From NCBI GenBank assembly GCA_911728435.2, contig OU452211.1, positions 11,142,428 through 11,206,427 on the forward strand: a stretch of 64,000 bases of DNA. Direction: 5' to 3'. Below the pieces are notes generated by a model, which saw only the letters and a list, made by a program, of their open reading frames with translations, had not been told where the DNA came from and did not search any database. How positions within the stretch are numbered: the stretch's first letter is position 1; each line of letters starts with the position of its first letter. This stretch comes from Apoderus coryli. Taxonomy: Eukaryota > Arthropoda > Insecta > Coleoptera > Attelabidae. Position numbers and translations under genes: made by a program. Positions 1 to 11,579 of this stretch are shown here, one piece after another.

Positions 1-425
1 TGAGCATAAATTCAGCAAAAACCGCAATTATAACATTCACTAGAACTCTAAATATCAGACGAATTAGCCTGAATTGTGAGGTCATTGAACAGAATTTGGA
101 AGTAAAATATCTAGGAATCACCCTTGATATTAAACTTCTTTGTAATAAGCATGTTGAAATAACGGTTAGTATAAAGCAACAAAAGCTCTGATGGTGTTCA
201 GAAATCTGGGAGACTTGGGGTTGTTACCCCAAAATACTGCGGTGGATGTACATCGTGATTGTGATACCTATCATAACATATGCGGCAATAGTCTGGGTTC
301 TAAGGCAGAACAAAGTACAACAAGGAGAAAACTTGATAGGGTACAAAGACTAGGAGGCATATGCATTAGTGGGGCTATGATAAACGTGTCCAACTAGAGC
401 ACTGGAGACTATTATTACGAATTTC
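1..425 (+). pseudogene. Non-LTR retrotransposon RT C-terminal fragment
   Basis: Translating the first 425 bases in shifting frames gives the RT thumb region of a non-LTR retrotransposon: a KYLGITLD block (about 110-132), then a DRVQRLGGICISGAM block (about 346-378) matching the 'ERVQRLA-ICITGAMRT' signature. That signature is typical of R1/LOA-type elements, which also carry RNase H. Stops and frameshifts separate the blocks, so it is a dead remnant that enters from beyond the left edge. Strand and family type are clear; the clade assignment is from memory of the motif. Confidence 0.7.
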
Positions 426-440
426 ACACTTTTTTTCTTG

Positions 441-562
441 GATAGACATTCAGTCATGTCTTAGTAAAGATTTTCTTAGCAATGACTGAATGTATAGACA
501 TTCAGTATATACGTGTATAGACATTCAGTCATATGTTCGTAAAGATTTTCTTAGCAATTTCT
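441..562. repeat. Short direct duplication
   Basis: The segment TAGACATTCAGTCATGT followed by TTCGTAAAG/TTAGTAAAG and ATTTTCTTAGCAAT occurs at about 443-483 and again at about 517-557. An extra TAGACATTCAG copy lies at 494, and an inverted GACTGAATG at 484. It lies between two retrotransposon scraps. Confidence 0.6.
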
Positions 563-810
563 ATCTTCCTTGTGAGGATTTCTGGTGGATTCCGCTTCTA
601 ATTCATTTGAGGGGTTTGATCTACTACCCGAGTCTCAAGGAGTAGGATGGCTCGCTCCTCTCCCCCTTCTGTATTGATCCCATCTGGTTTCTTAAGTACC
701 ACCGTTGGGTTTCTTCGCCCCTGTAGAACTGGAAGCGATATTTTCAAAAAAGGTCTTTTGACCTTCCTGATTTTTTTTATTATTCAAAGTTAACCGGTTA
801 GTGTACCCTG

Positions 811-1000
811 TCAATTTCCGTCACGTTTGGCTTTATTAAAAAGCCAACGGACCTCAAGCCTGAGTTTTGACAGTTTGTCATTCCACAAAGGAGCGTCCTT
901 ACTTGCTTTAACAGCTTGCAGTGTGAGTGGGCAATTGGAATCAAAAGCTTCCATTATTGCTTCACTGACTTGGTTTACTCTCCACTCATGAACGTGGTTA
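811..1000 (-). pseudogene. Non-LTR ORF2 fragment (endonuclease-RT linker)
   Basis: Reading the complement gives a run with 'SEAIMEAFDSNCPL', 'APLWNDKLSKLR' and 'LFNKAKRDGN', the pattern of the linker between endonuclease and RT domains in RNase H-bearing non-LTR elements. It stops abruptly at 811 and lacks both flanking domains. It may belong to the same family as the fragment at 1-425, but in the opposite orientation. The family is recognised by pattern only. Confidence 0.6.
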
Positions 1001-1004
1001 GCTA

Positions 1005-2745
1005 AACATAACCTAAAAAATTTTAATTGGACGCAAGAGTGTATGGAGGTGGAACATGCTAAATGCACACCAAACTCAAATTTAAATGTATAGTAGGGAT
1101 AGTTGCAGTTTAATAAAGAAAAAGCTTGATAAAAAAACTATTCTATTAGAACGGATGCAGTATCATATGTAGAATATTTTATGTTGGTTATAGTATACAA
1201 AATATATCTAACAAATGGATGCAACAAAGTATGCAAATAATTAAATAACTCTAACTCAAGCTAAACCCAACCTAAGAATTTTTATTTGGACGCAAGAGTG
1301 TATGCAGGTGGAACATGTTAAAGGCAGATTAATCGCAAATTTCAAAGTATGGTAGGGATTGTTGTAGTTTAGTAAGAAAAAAAATGATAAAAAACTATTC
1401 TATTTTTAGAACGGATGCAGTATTATATGTAGAATATGTTATTTTGGTTATAGTATACACTATATATAACAAATGGATGCAGCAAAGTATGCAAATAATT
1501 AAATAACTCTAACCCAAGCTAAACCTAACCTAAGAATTTTTAATTGGACGCAAGAGTGTATGAAGGTGGAACATGCTAAATGCACACTAAACTCAAATTT
1601 AAAAGTATAGTAGGGATTGTTGCAGTTTAATAAAAAAAAACTTGATAAAAAACTAATCTATTTTTAGAACGGATGCAGTATTATATGTAGAATATGTTAT
1701 GTTGGTTATAGTATACACTATATATAACAAATGGATGCAACAAAGTGTGAAAATAATTTAATAACTCTAACCCAAGCTAAACCTAACCTAAGAATTTTTA
1801 ATTGGACGCAAGAGTGTATGAAGGTGGAACATGCTAAATGCACACTAAACTCAAATTTAAAAGTATAGTAGGGATTGTTGCAGTTTAATAAAAAAAAACT
1901 TGATAAAAAACTAATCTATTTTTAGAACGGATGCAGTATTATATGTAGAATATGTTATGTTGGTTATAGTATACACTATATATAACAAATGGATGCAACA
2001 AAGTGTGAAAATAATTTAATAACTCTAACCCAAGCTAAACCCAACCTAAGAGTTTTTAATCGGACGCAAGAGTGTATGCAATCAGAGCATGTTAAATGCA
2101 GAGTAATCGCAAATTTAAAAGTATGGTAGGGATTGTTGCAGTTTAATAAGAAAAAACTTGTTGAAAAAACTATTCTATTTTTAGAACGGATGCAGTATTA
2201 TATGTAGAATATGTTATGCTGGTTATAGTATACAGTATATATAACAAATGGATGCAGCAAAGTATGCAAATAATTAAATAACTTTAACCCAAACTAAACA
2301 TAACCTAAGAATTTTTAATTGCTGCAGTTTAGTAACAAAAAAAATGATATAAAAACTATTCTATTTTTAGAACGGATGCAGTATTATATGTAGAATATGA
2401 TATTTTGGTTATAGTATACTCTATATGTCTAACGAAAAGACGCAGCAAAGTATGCCCATAATTAAATAACTTTAACCCATGCTAAACCTAATCTATCAAT
2501 TTTTATTTGGACGCAAGAGTGTATGTAGCTGGAGCATGCTAAATACAACTAATTTCAAATTTAAAAGTATAGTAGGGATTGTTGCAGTTTAATAAAAAAA
2601 AACCCTTATAAAAACTATTCTATTTTTAGAACGGATGTAGTATTATATGTAGAATATGTTATGTTGGTTATAATATATAATATATTTAACAAATTGATGC
2701 AGCAAAGTATGTAAGTAAATAATTGGATGTGGCTAACCGAGACTA
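1005..2745. repeat. Tandem satellite, ~258-bp monomer, about 7 copies
   Basis: The motif GGACGCAAGAGTGTATG starts at 1029, 1288, 1546, 1804 and 2062, spacings of 258-259 bases. A monomer shortened by about 70 bases follows, then another copy at 2509. Each monomer also has AACGGATGCAGTAT, TATATGTAGAATATG and a CTAAACCTAACCTAAG stretch. The monomers at 1546 and 1804 are almost identical, so the array was homogenised or duplicated recently. Decayed relatives (GGACGC with ATGCAGTATTATAT) trail to about 2990. No coding potential. Confidence 0.93.
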
Positions 2746-3309
2746 AACATAACCTCAATTTAAATATATATTTTTAGGGCGCCGTAACATATCAGAAAAA
2801 AATAACTTAGAAAAAACGTTGTTCATTGACATGTCGAAACATGAACGGATGCAATATTGTATGCATGTTATGTAGGTTTTCATTATATATAATATATTTT
2901 CTTGAGGGACGCAGTATTATATACAATCGTGTTAATTTATAGGTCTACTAATTTAAAATCCCTCGAAAAAGAGAGAAAATAACGATGCGGCAACACTGTG
3001 GGACGCTGCAATATCCGTAAAAACGAGGAAAATATATATTTTGGAGTTGATAATGATAGCAAGATGAAAGGAGCTAGTAATGATAGCACGACCTAAAAAT
3101 TTGTATATTAAAAGTTGCTCCAATCAATACGAAAATCCGTTTCCCCCGATAAAAAAATTCGCTGATTAATATACTTGAATCAGATTTGCTCTAACTATAG
3201 CCCTTCCAGGGGACGCCATAAGGTTGGAATATGTAAAGACGCAGTAAAGTCTCAAGATGTATATATATATACTATACTCTGTCAACTTAGTTGAATATCT
3301 TTGTTTGTT

Positions 3310-3337
3310 TATATATATATATATATATATATATATT
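3310..3337. repeat. (AT)n microsatellite
   Basis: Uninterrupted AT dinucleotides followed by a T run. Confidence 0.95.
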
Positions 3338-3597
3338 TTTTTTGGTGATTTATGATAATAAATTTTAGTTTTATTTAGTTCACCAAAAATTGCTCAACTG
3401 GTAATACTGGAAATGGATTTCAATCAAGAAAGGAAAGTAGGTAGGTACCTATATAACAAAAATATTTAAATTTTTTAAATCAATGTTTATGTACAAAAGA
3501 AATCACCCTATTGGAAGATGCTCTCATTTTTGCAAATGGCCGCCAATGTCAAATCTGTTTTGACATTTGTGGACTAGACAGATGAAGTGAACAAGCC

Positions 3598-4690
3598 ATG
3601 GAGCGATACACTCCCCAAGAACGCAGACTAATCGTGTCTATTTTTTTGCGTAACAATTCCTCTGTGGTGTTGGCGCAGCGCGAATTCCGTGGACGATTCC
3701 CCGGCCGTCCTACACCCACTGCGCAAACCCTGCGCCGTTTGGCCACCAACCTTGAAGAGTCTGGAACCACACGAGACGTTGCCAAGAGTGGCCGGTCCCG
3801 GAGCGCCCGTTCTGCCGAGAATATCGCCGCTGTTGCCGAGGATGTCGAGTTGTCGCCGGAAACATCGACCAGACGCCGTGCCACGCAATTAGCCATCAAC
3901 CGGACGTCCCTAAGGCGAATTTTGGTCAAAGACCTGCGCATGTTCCCGTACAAAGTCCGTGCATCAGATGCTGCCTGCCGACCGCCAAACGCGCGTAACC
4001 TACGCCCAAGCCATCCTCAATCTCGAGGAAGAAGTGGACGATTTTGCGACCATCATCATAATGAGCGATGAGGTTCATTTCCACCTCAGCGGGTACGTGA
4101 ACAAGCAAAACTATCGCTTCTGGGGCACCGAAAATCCAAGAGTGATGCACGAGAAGCCATTACACCCGCTCAAAGTGACTGCATGGTGCGTTGTTCACGC
4201 TGGAGGAGTCATCGGGCCATTTTTTTTCGAGAATGCCTCTGGCCAAACGACAACAGTGGACGGTACGCGCTATAGGGCCATGTTGACCAAGTTTTTTTCT
4301 GCCGGAATTGGACGAATTAGGACTGAGGAACATGTGGTTCCAACAGGACGGAGCAACGGCACACACTGCGCGAGCGAGAACCGATATTCTGAAGGCAGCG
4401 TTCCCGGGTCACCTCATCTCTCGTTTTGGCGAGTTGCACTGGCCCGCAAGATGGCCCGATTTAACCGTTCCAGACTTTTTTTGTAGGGTTTTTTGAAGTC
4501 CCGTGTTACGTGAACAATCCCGAGACTATAGAAGCCCTCAAGGACAACATTCGACACGAGTGCGAGAATCTGTCGCCCGAAGTTCTCGCCGAAGTGATGA
4601 AAAATGCCATAAAACGAGCCCGTATGGCAATCAATTGTGACGGCGCCCATTTGGCCGATATAATCTTCTCTCAAACAAACATAATCAAAA
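3598..4690 (+). pseudogene. Tc1/mariner-superfamily transposase, broken
   Basis: It begins MERYTPQERRLIVSIFLRNN, the helix-turn-helix start of a Tc1/mariner-related family common in insects. Catalytic blocks follow: SDEVHFHLSGYVNKQNYRFW (first Asp), MWFQQDGATAHTAR (second Asp) and WPDLTVPDFF (third Asp), with 36 residues between the second and third by my count. The C-terminal helix region runs to 'GAHLADIIF'. The reading frame shifts at least three times, near 3950, 4300 (in a T run) and 4480 (in a T run), so no active enzyme is made. The coding part is much more GC-rich than its surroundings, as expected for a fairly recent arrival. Weakly matching inverted ends (CAAAAGAAATCACCC near 3496; complement of GGATGACTTCTTTTTG near 4744) may be its TIRs. 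Confidence 0.9.
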
Positions 4691-4894
4691 AACAGAATCG
4701 AAGTTTTTCATTTAGAAAAAAAAAAAGAGAACCAAACAACATCGGATGACTTCTTTTTGCCCACCTTGTATATACAGCGTGAGTACAGAGTGAGTCTCGC
4801 GACGGTCTACTATGCCAAAACTATTCAGATTTTCAAAATTCTTTCAACGTCTAATTTTGTAGACCTATTAGTACTACATTCTAAAATATGTAAA

Positions 4895-4967
4895 AATACA
4901 GGGTGTTACATTATCCCGTAGCATATCAAACTTACGTTTGTTTTAAATGGAACACCCTAGATATTAT
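4895..4967. mobile_element. Possible tiny MITE with ACAGGGTGTT ends
   Basis: ACAGGGTGTTACATT at about 4898 faces AAATGGAACACCCTAGA at about 4949. The two ends are imperfect inverted repeats of the kind found at termini of mariner-derived miniature elements in insects. Only ~70 bases lie between them. A similar single terminus (GGGACACCCTGTAT) occurs at about 22,420. Confidence 0.4.
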
Positions 4968-7867
4968 TTTTTTTTGATTTTGATACAAGGTTTGTTTGCT
5001 CTAAAATGCATACTTAACTAGATATTAATTTTAAAAGTTAAAAAACATGCCCCATTATAAGCCATTTTTTATTGTTACGCCAATGCGTTTTGCAAATAGT
5101 AGGGATTTCATAAGATGTACAACATCCATTACACATTGGTTCAAAATTATTAAGAATATTAAGAAATAGTGCAAAATAATTCGTTTATGTCAAATTATGC
5201 CACATTTACATAGTTTCACAGTATATTTTTAAAACAATTTTTTATTTTGAATATTTAAAAGATTTATTTATTATCTTTTTCAAAGCGTAATTTGAGTTAA
5301 ATGAACATAATTGGTTCTGCAAAACACAAGAAAAGCGATTTTAAACCAGTTGATTTAAATTCCTAAAACTTTGCTACAAGAGTATTCAAAATGATTACTT
5401 AGTAAAAGCTAATTCATTCCAAAAAGAGGAGTTAAACACATTTACAAATCAAACAACGCCTAGTCGTAATTTGTGCACCCAAGCCACTGTTATAGCCAAC
5501 ATTATTGTATAGAGTAATGGTCATAAAACATGATATAAAATATTTATAAATACCTTACTAATACAGAAATAAACACATTAAATACCCAGTAAACAACAAA
5601 ACATAAATAGATACCTATACGTAAAAACTCACCCAAACAAAATTATCCAAATCGAATATTTTTATCTCTACTCCACTATTACCTATTATTCTGCTATATG
5701 CCTGTGACTGATAATTGCATGAAAATCCAATTAACTACCATACAATTTTTTAATCAATCGTCCATTAATGCCATTTACAGTTTTGTTATAATAAATCATC
5801 AAAAGTTTATTCAATCACTGACTTAATTAGCAGGAATATTAAACATAACCTAATAAAATATAGCGACTACCAAGGTATACCTACGTTTTTTGTTTTATAT
5901 AAATATTATAAATATATAGGTACACGATAAATAATTAAACACAGGCGGTGTATCCGTTACAGTATATTTTAAGCAGATATCTATAAAGAATAATTAATTA
6001 TAAATTTGCCGTACAGAGGGAGACACCTACTTGAATCAGCTAGTAACTATTTAACGCATACGGGGTGTGATCAAATTAATAATATAATATTTTTTATTTC
6101 CAATATTTTATTATTTAAAAAATGCAACAGCAATATAAAACGTTGCCTTAATGTGCCTTTATAAATGATCACACGGTACATGTACATATGTTGTCAGATT
6201 TCGCATATGCACTGTAAATTAAGAAATGGGATGGTAAGGAATACCTAACATAATATAAAATCGACCTACAGGTCAAACCGATAAATTAAGTAAGTTAATA
6301 TTGTAATAAGAACGACGGGCTCCTATAGTAAAGCATAATAATGAATATTTCTAAATTTAAAGATTATTTTTGAGTGGAGAACATAAACCATACTTATTTC
6401 CAAAAAATTTGTATTGCCAGTTAGAGGAAATACCTAAATACTACATGGATTGTACCTATTACAAAGTATCATGCAAATTGTGAACACTGAAGCTGATTCT
6501 GAAGTTAATAATATAAACATATTACTATTCCTTTCTCATCCCTTACAATGCCGCGATTTGGGCAGAGATTTCTTCATTAATATTCCAACTTGCTATGAAG
6601 TTTACTTTGTGGTTTTATATTCCAAACCAAAAACTTTAAAGAGTAAATACAAAATACACAACCATCTAAAATTAACATTCCGTCTATGGCATTTCCTTCT
6701 AACAAATGTAAAGTTTCAATGAATAGCTGGATAGGAAAAGAGAAAATAAGAAGCGAATGAAGAAAACGGAGATTATACGACTGCCGAAGACGGAATGAAA
6801 CTCGAAATTAAACGTACACTATATCGATTTGTTATACTGAATTAAAAGGGAAATGGCATTCGCTTTTTGGATTAGAAAACTTGAGAAAGTTTTTCAAAGA
6901 AAATCATCACTACAAGCCTGGAGCCAGCAATGAAAAATAAAATAAGTATTTTTTATGAACCAGAATCACATTCTTATATGGTCACTTTGTTGCATATCAA
7001 ACTCATGGCCAGCAACTGGCTGACTCTAGATTTCGATGCATTATTATAGCGCGTTCACTATACTTTCCCTGTGCGGGAAAGTAATATATTGTTCAAAGAG
7101 GTTTAAATAATCACATAAATTTCCATTGTGTTTCGGTCTAAAATAACTTTCAACCAAAAATCCTTAAAATAAGTTCATATTTTACGAATTTCGCACTCGT
7201 ACTTCAAAAAGTTCTAAAGATAATTTTAAAGTTTTTGGTCGAAAAGTTACGATACTTGGTATAAGATCACTCTAGACAAAATTGTATTTAAATCTGCTTT
7301 AACTAGAGTTGCCGAAGGAATAAAAAAGAACGAAATGTAGACAGCGTGATGTATTTTTAAATATATCAAGTTCTCATACAACAATATCGTTATTACTTAT
7401 TGCTACTTATTTGTATACGAACTATTTTGAAACTTGTTCTAGAAGCACCTGTGCAAGATCAAGAAGCGGCTGTTTCAACATAATACAGGTATTCCAAATT
7501 TTAAGAATAATCTGAACTCAATAAGTGAGACTATTTTGTTCAATAGCGCAGCAATAGCAAAAATATTTAATTCAAATTGACATGATGTCTGCGAATAAAG
7601 TAGAAAAAAAAGATCAGCTTTTCCTGCCGTTTATTCTATCAAATAAACTTAACTTACAGTATAATAGTCATAAAAATATACTAAAATTAAATTATTCCTC
7701 AATGTCTAGTGCCACAAGGCACCACTTATGCAGACAAAACTTTTATTACTCTACAGTGTTATCTTTCATCAGATGATATGATATAACTTGTTCCATTCCT
7801 ATTATGTTCTATAGATACTCCTTAATTCTTGAAAACTTCAGAGTTTGGTAAGTGACTTTACATTATA
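4968..7867. other. AT-rich spacer, no gene recognised
   Basis: Short open frames (for example 6450-6722) have no recognisable domain and look like chance. I see no transposon protein or RNA gene. Confidence 0.6.
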
Positions 7868-8640
7868 TGAGCTCTTACTTCATTCATTGTAATAATTATT
7901 AGAACATGCACTTTATGACGTAAGTTTTCCCAAACCTTTTACGAAATTTTAAGACAGTGATACACAGTATAACAATTTAGCCCAAAATTGCTATTATAAC
8001 ACAGAAAGCATGATGTATACAGACTGAGGGAGATGTACTACTGGAGTTCAGTTGTTGGTAGAATACCTGACCGGCAATCGGGAGATGTGGGTTCGATTTC
8101 CACTTGTGTCAGGGATTTTTTCAGTTATATATGAGCTTTTACTATTCATATTCATTCATTGCAACAATTATTAGAACATGCACTTTATGACGTAAGTTTT
8201 CCCAAACCTTTTACCGAAATTTTAAAACAGTGATACACACTATAACAATTCCCAATTTAGCCCAAAATTGCTATTATAACACAGAAAGCATGATGTATAC
8301 AGACTGAGAGAGATGTACTACTGGAGTTCAGTTATTGGTAGAATACCTGACCGGCAATCGGGAGATGTGGGTTCAATTTCCACTTGTGTCAGGGATATTT
8401 TCAGTTATATATGAGCTCTTACTATTCATATTCATTTATTGTAAGAATTATTCTTAGAACATGCACTTTAGTTCGACAAAGATACGCAGTATAACAATTT
8501 CCAATTTAGCCCAAAATTGCTATAACACAGAAAGCATGATGTATACAGACTGAGGGAGATGTACTACTGGAGTTCAGTTATTGGTAGACACCTAACCGGC
8601 AATAGGGAGATGTGGGTTCGAATCCCATTAAAACGAATTT
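7868..8640 (+). repeat. Tandem triplication containing a tRNA-like segment
   Basis: Three copies of a ~272-283-bp unit start at AGAACATGCACTTTA (7901, 8173, 8456). Each contains a segment (about 8043-8110, 8323-8390, 8568-8630) that looks like a tRNA: a D-arm/A-box-like AGTTCAGTTGTTGGTAGA, an anticodon arm CCTGA-CCGGCAA-TCGGG that pairs over five base pairs, and a T-arm GTGGG-TTCGATT-TCCAC with a GGTTCGA B-box core. I see no convincing acceptor stem, so this is better called a tRNA-derived (SINE-like) unit than a functional tRNA. The third copy has the most canonical T-arm (GGTTCGAATCCC). Confidence 0.75.
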
Positions 8641-8644
8641 GTTG

Positions 8645-11575
8645 ATATCGACAATATTTCTGCCGATTAGAATTTAAAAAAAAAAGGTACCAAAGATTTA
8701 TTGGATATGGAAACCTCAACATTTATTTTTTATAATAAAAAATATAATATTTGATTGATTATACACGTAAAATAAATTAAATGATATGTCGCACTTGCCA
8801 TTGATACCTATTAAAATTAATCGTGGGTAATATTTCAGCGATGCCGTCAAGAACGATGCGTTTTTGAACGATTTATTATACAAGTTGAGCTATTGAGGCT
8901 CAATTTATCATATCGATAAATATATTGTGGCATTCTCCGCTTAAATGCCATGGTAATCCTATTTTATTCATAGTGAAATGTTTCAAAGTATACAGAGTGG
9001 CCCATTTGAAAGACGGTGGCCCTCATAAATTATTTTATTCATGGAGCGAATTGTGTAGCTCCTCACTATACTTAATTCACCTTACAATTAGAGACTATGC
9101 GATCCCTTTTTTCATAATATAAGAAACATTTCCCTCTAAAACATGTTATATAGAGCAAAAACCACCCTTCACTATATGTAGCTTAAGCATAATGTAGTTT
9201 TAATGTTTAAGGTTCTGTAGTCGAATGACTTGCACTTATTGAAATGTTCAAACCTGATTGATGGATCGTTTCTATAGTATGCAATGTACATGTTTGCCGT
9301 CCCAACGATTTACACATAGTTTCGTTAAAATAAAACACTACAAATAAACTCAACAGAAAACAAATACATGGAATTACCCATTTATATCGTTTGCATGTCT
9401 GTTTGGTATGTAGTGATTACTGTTTCAATTAATTTTGATAGAAAACTAAACCAAAAGTTCGAGCTTTAATAAATAGGTATTAGATTTCTAAAAAAATGTA
9501 TATAGTCAACAGCTTTCGAATTAAAATTAAATTTGTCCCTTTCACATGGTACATATCCTAGTCTATTAAAACATCAAAAACTGTACCAATATTTATGAAG
9601 AAAAACAAAAATAAAATTGAGAACTATAGACCTGTTACTTTTTCTTGAATATATTTAAATAAATATACAGAAAAAACTGGTGGTGACTGAGAACTTTTAT
9701 TAATACCTATTGAAATAATATGTGCGCTATTGCGTAGGAACGGGTTTACGTTGAGCTTAGGCACCTACCCCGGCCGCCTTCTATCTATTGTAGATAGGTA
9801 GGTATACTATTTGCACGAATTTCGATTGTACGCTAGGTATTTTTGTTTACTGTTTTTTACGTTACGTTTGAACTATTTGTTCGTTTGTTGTTTAAATACT
9901 AGTGCCATTGATTAAAAAGTGTATGTATTTAATTATTTAATAATAATAGTAATAATATTAGTACAAGTAAAGATTAGTAATTGTGCTGCACAACTTGTCG
10001 CGGTAGCGGTAAGTAGTAATTAGGTAGTAATATTAATGTTTATTAAATACAAATAATTTTTTATTTTATTTGTATTTGATTATGTCTTAGATTTCGTAAA
10101 GAGTGGTGAATGAGGCATAATTTTTAAAAATAAAAAAAAATAAGATTCACCTTACGTGTATATACGGGTATATTCTGCGACCTGACAACGGCCTCCGACA
10201 TGATATTTTGGTGGACACGCACAGCGTTTTCTGTTAGTGGAAATAGCTCTATGATATAACTAACATAATACAGTGAGTTAACGTAAATTTTTAGAACAAT
10301 CGCGGAAATTCATTTCAGACATTGAGTTATTAACGAACAGCAGGACTCCCTTGTGAGATGAATATGGAGTTTAGTGCAAATAGAAAGTCCATTTCACATA
10401 TTATATTATGCAAATACAAAATGAAGAAAAATAAGCAATTTCAAAAAAGTAGATTATTATTACTGCTGTGAAAACAGAGCGTAATATCTGACGAGTTGCA
10501 AACCATTATATGGAAATGAACTGTAATTATTAATTTTGAATTGAATTTCCGGCGGAGGAAAATTATGCTGACTTAGGTTTTGGTTGCAAGCAAAAATTTA
10601 GAACATGTGTTTTTTTGTTAAATCAAATCCGAAAGTTATTAAAAAATCACCAAAGAAAGTGGAAAAATATAAAAATCGATATGTTTGAAGTCAAAACTAA
10701 TGAGATTGGGCTGGCACGTACTCAAAAGACTTTTGAACAAGTATATACCTTCCAACTCATTTCTCCAGGCACTTGATGTTTGATGAAATCTCAGTTTTTG
10801 TCATGGTTTAGAGAAAAAAAACTACTCTATGTAAGAGAACCTTAAAGAGAATTCATCGAATCAGAATCGGCAATTTTCATGGCTCATAACATTAATAAAC
10901 ATATAAAATGTGAAATCGTTAACTATCCACATTGTGTATCCCTATAATCCTATGCAGCAGTATCTAGATCAATTTTTATCAGTGAAATCTCTCTGGGGAC
11001 CGATCAGCTTCGTAAAGCTGTTTGAGCTACGAAGATCTTAAATTCGTCGATCGCACATACCTAACAACTCCAAAACTAGATGCGCCCGAATTCCCTGGCG
11101 AGAGGCTTTATTTGTACATTGCTTGTTACATAAAATACCAAGACTTTTAGTTATGTTGGAAATTAAAAGTCTTGTTACTTTATGTAACAGACAATTCCCA
11201 CATAAATCATTAGTTTGGAAATGGTATAATCATTTATTTGCACTAAAGCGATTCACATCTGCATAGATATTAGTAGTAGATTTCTTGTAATAACACAGAA
11301 GCATGTATAATATAGAGAATCTATGATAATAATCAGAAAGTTATTGCACCATTCCAAACGTTATTTATGTTTCTCTAAAACAGTCCATTTACCTAATTTG
11401 CAGTATATACCAAATTGCAACCATAAATGAAATTGTAGCTAGATATTATCTTACAAAATACATAAATAGGTCGGATATACAAAGCTATAATTGACTTCAA
11501 TTCAATTGAGTATCAGGCTTTTTTGTTCATACTTTTAATAAAATCTAATTTGGTACATCTCAATTCAAATATGAG
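8645..11575. other. Spacer, no gene recognised
   Basis: AT-rich with one short GC-rich island near 9740-9775 (CACCTACCCCGGCCGCC). No coding region with a recognisable domain. It contains the hairpin annotated at 11,119. Confidence 0.55.
11119..11194. repeat. Hairpin, ~32-bp arms
   Basis: The left arm (11,119-11,150, TTGCTTGTTACATAAA...CAAGACTTTTAG) pairs with the right arm (11,161-11,194, AATTAAAAGTCTTG...TTATGTAACAGACAA) with a few mismatches and a ~10-base loop. The function is unknown: it could be a small foldback element or a microRNA-like precursor. Confidence 0.75.
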
Positions 11576-11579
11576 TAAA

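Noticed and set aside
1005..2745. CRISPR-like array
   Set aside because: Whole 258-bp units repeat without unique spacers; this is satellite DNA in a eukaryote.
3549..3953. 134-codon frame opposite the mariner-like gene
   Set aside because: Antisense shadow of the transposase; no domain and Arg/Ser-rich only because of the GC-rich coding strand.
6450..6722. 90-codon open frame
   Set aside because: AT-rich, no domain, no splice or expression signal; within chance expectation.
8043..8630. Functional tRNA genes
   Set aside because: Anticodon and T-arms pair, but no convincing acceptor stem or D-stem; the arrangement in long tandem units favours a tRNA-derived repeat.
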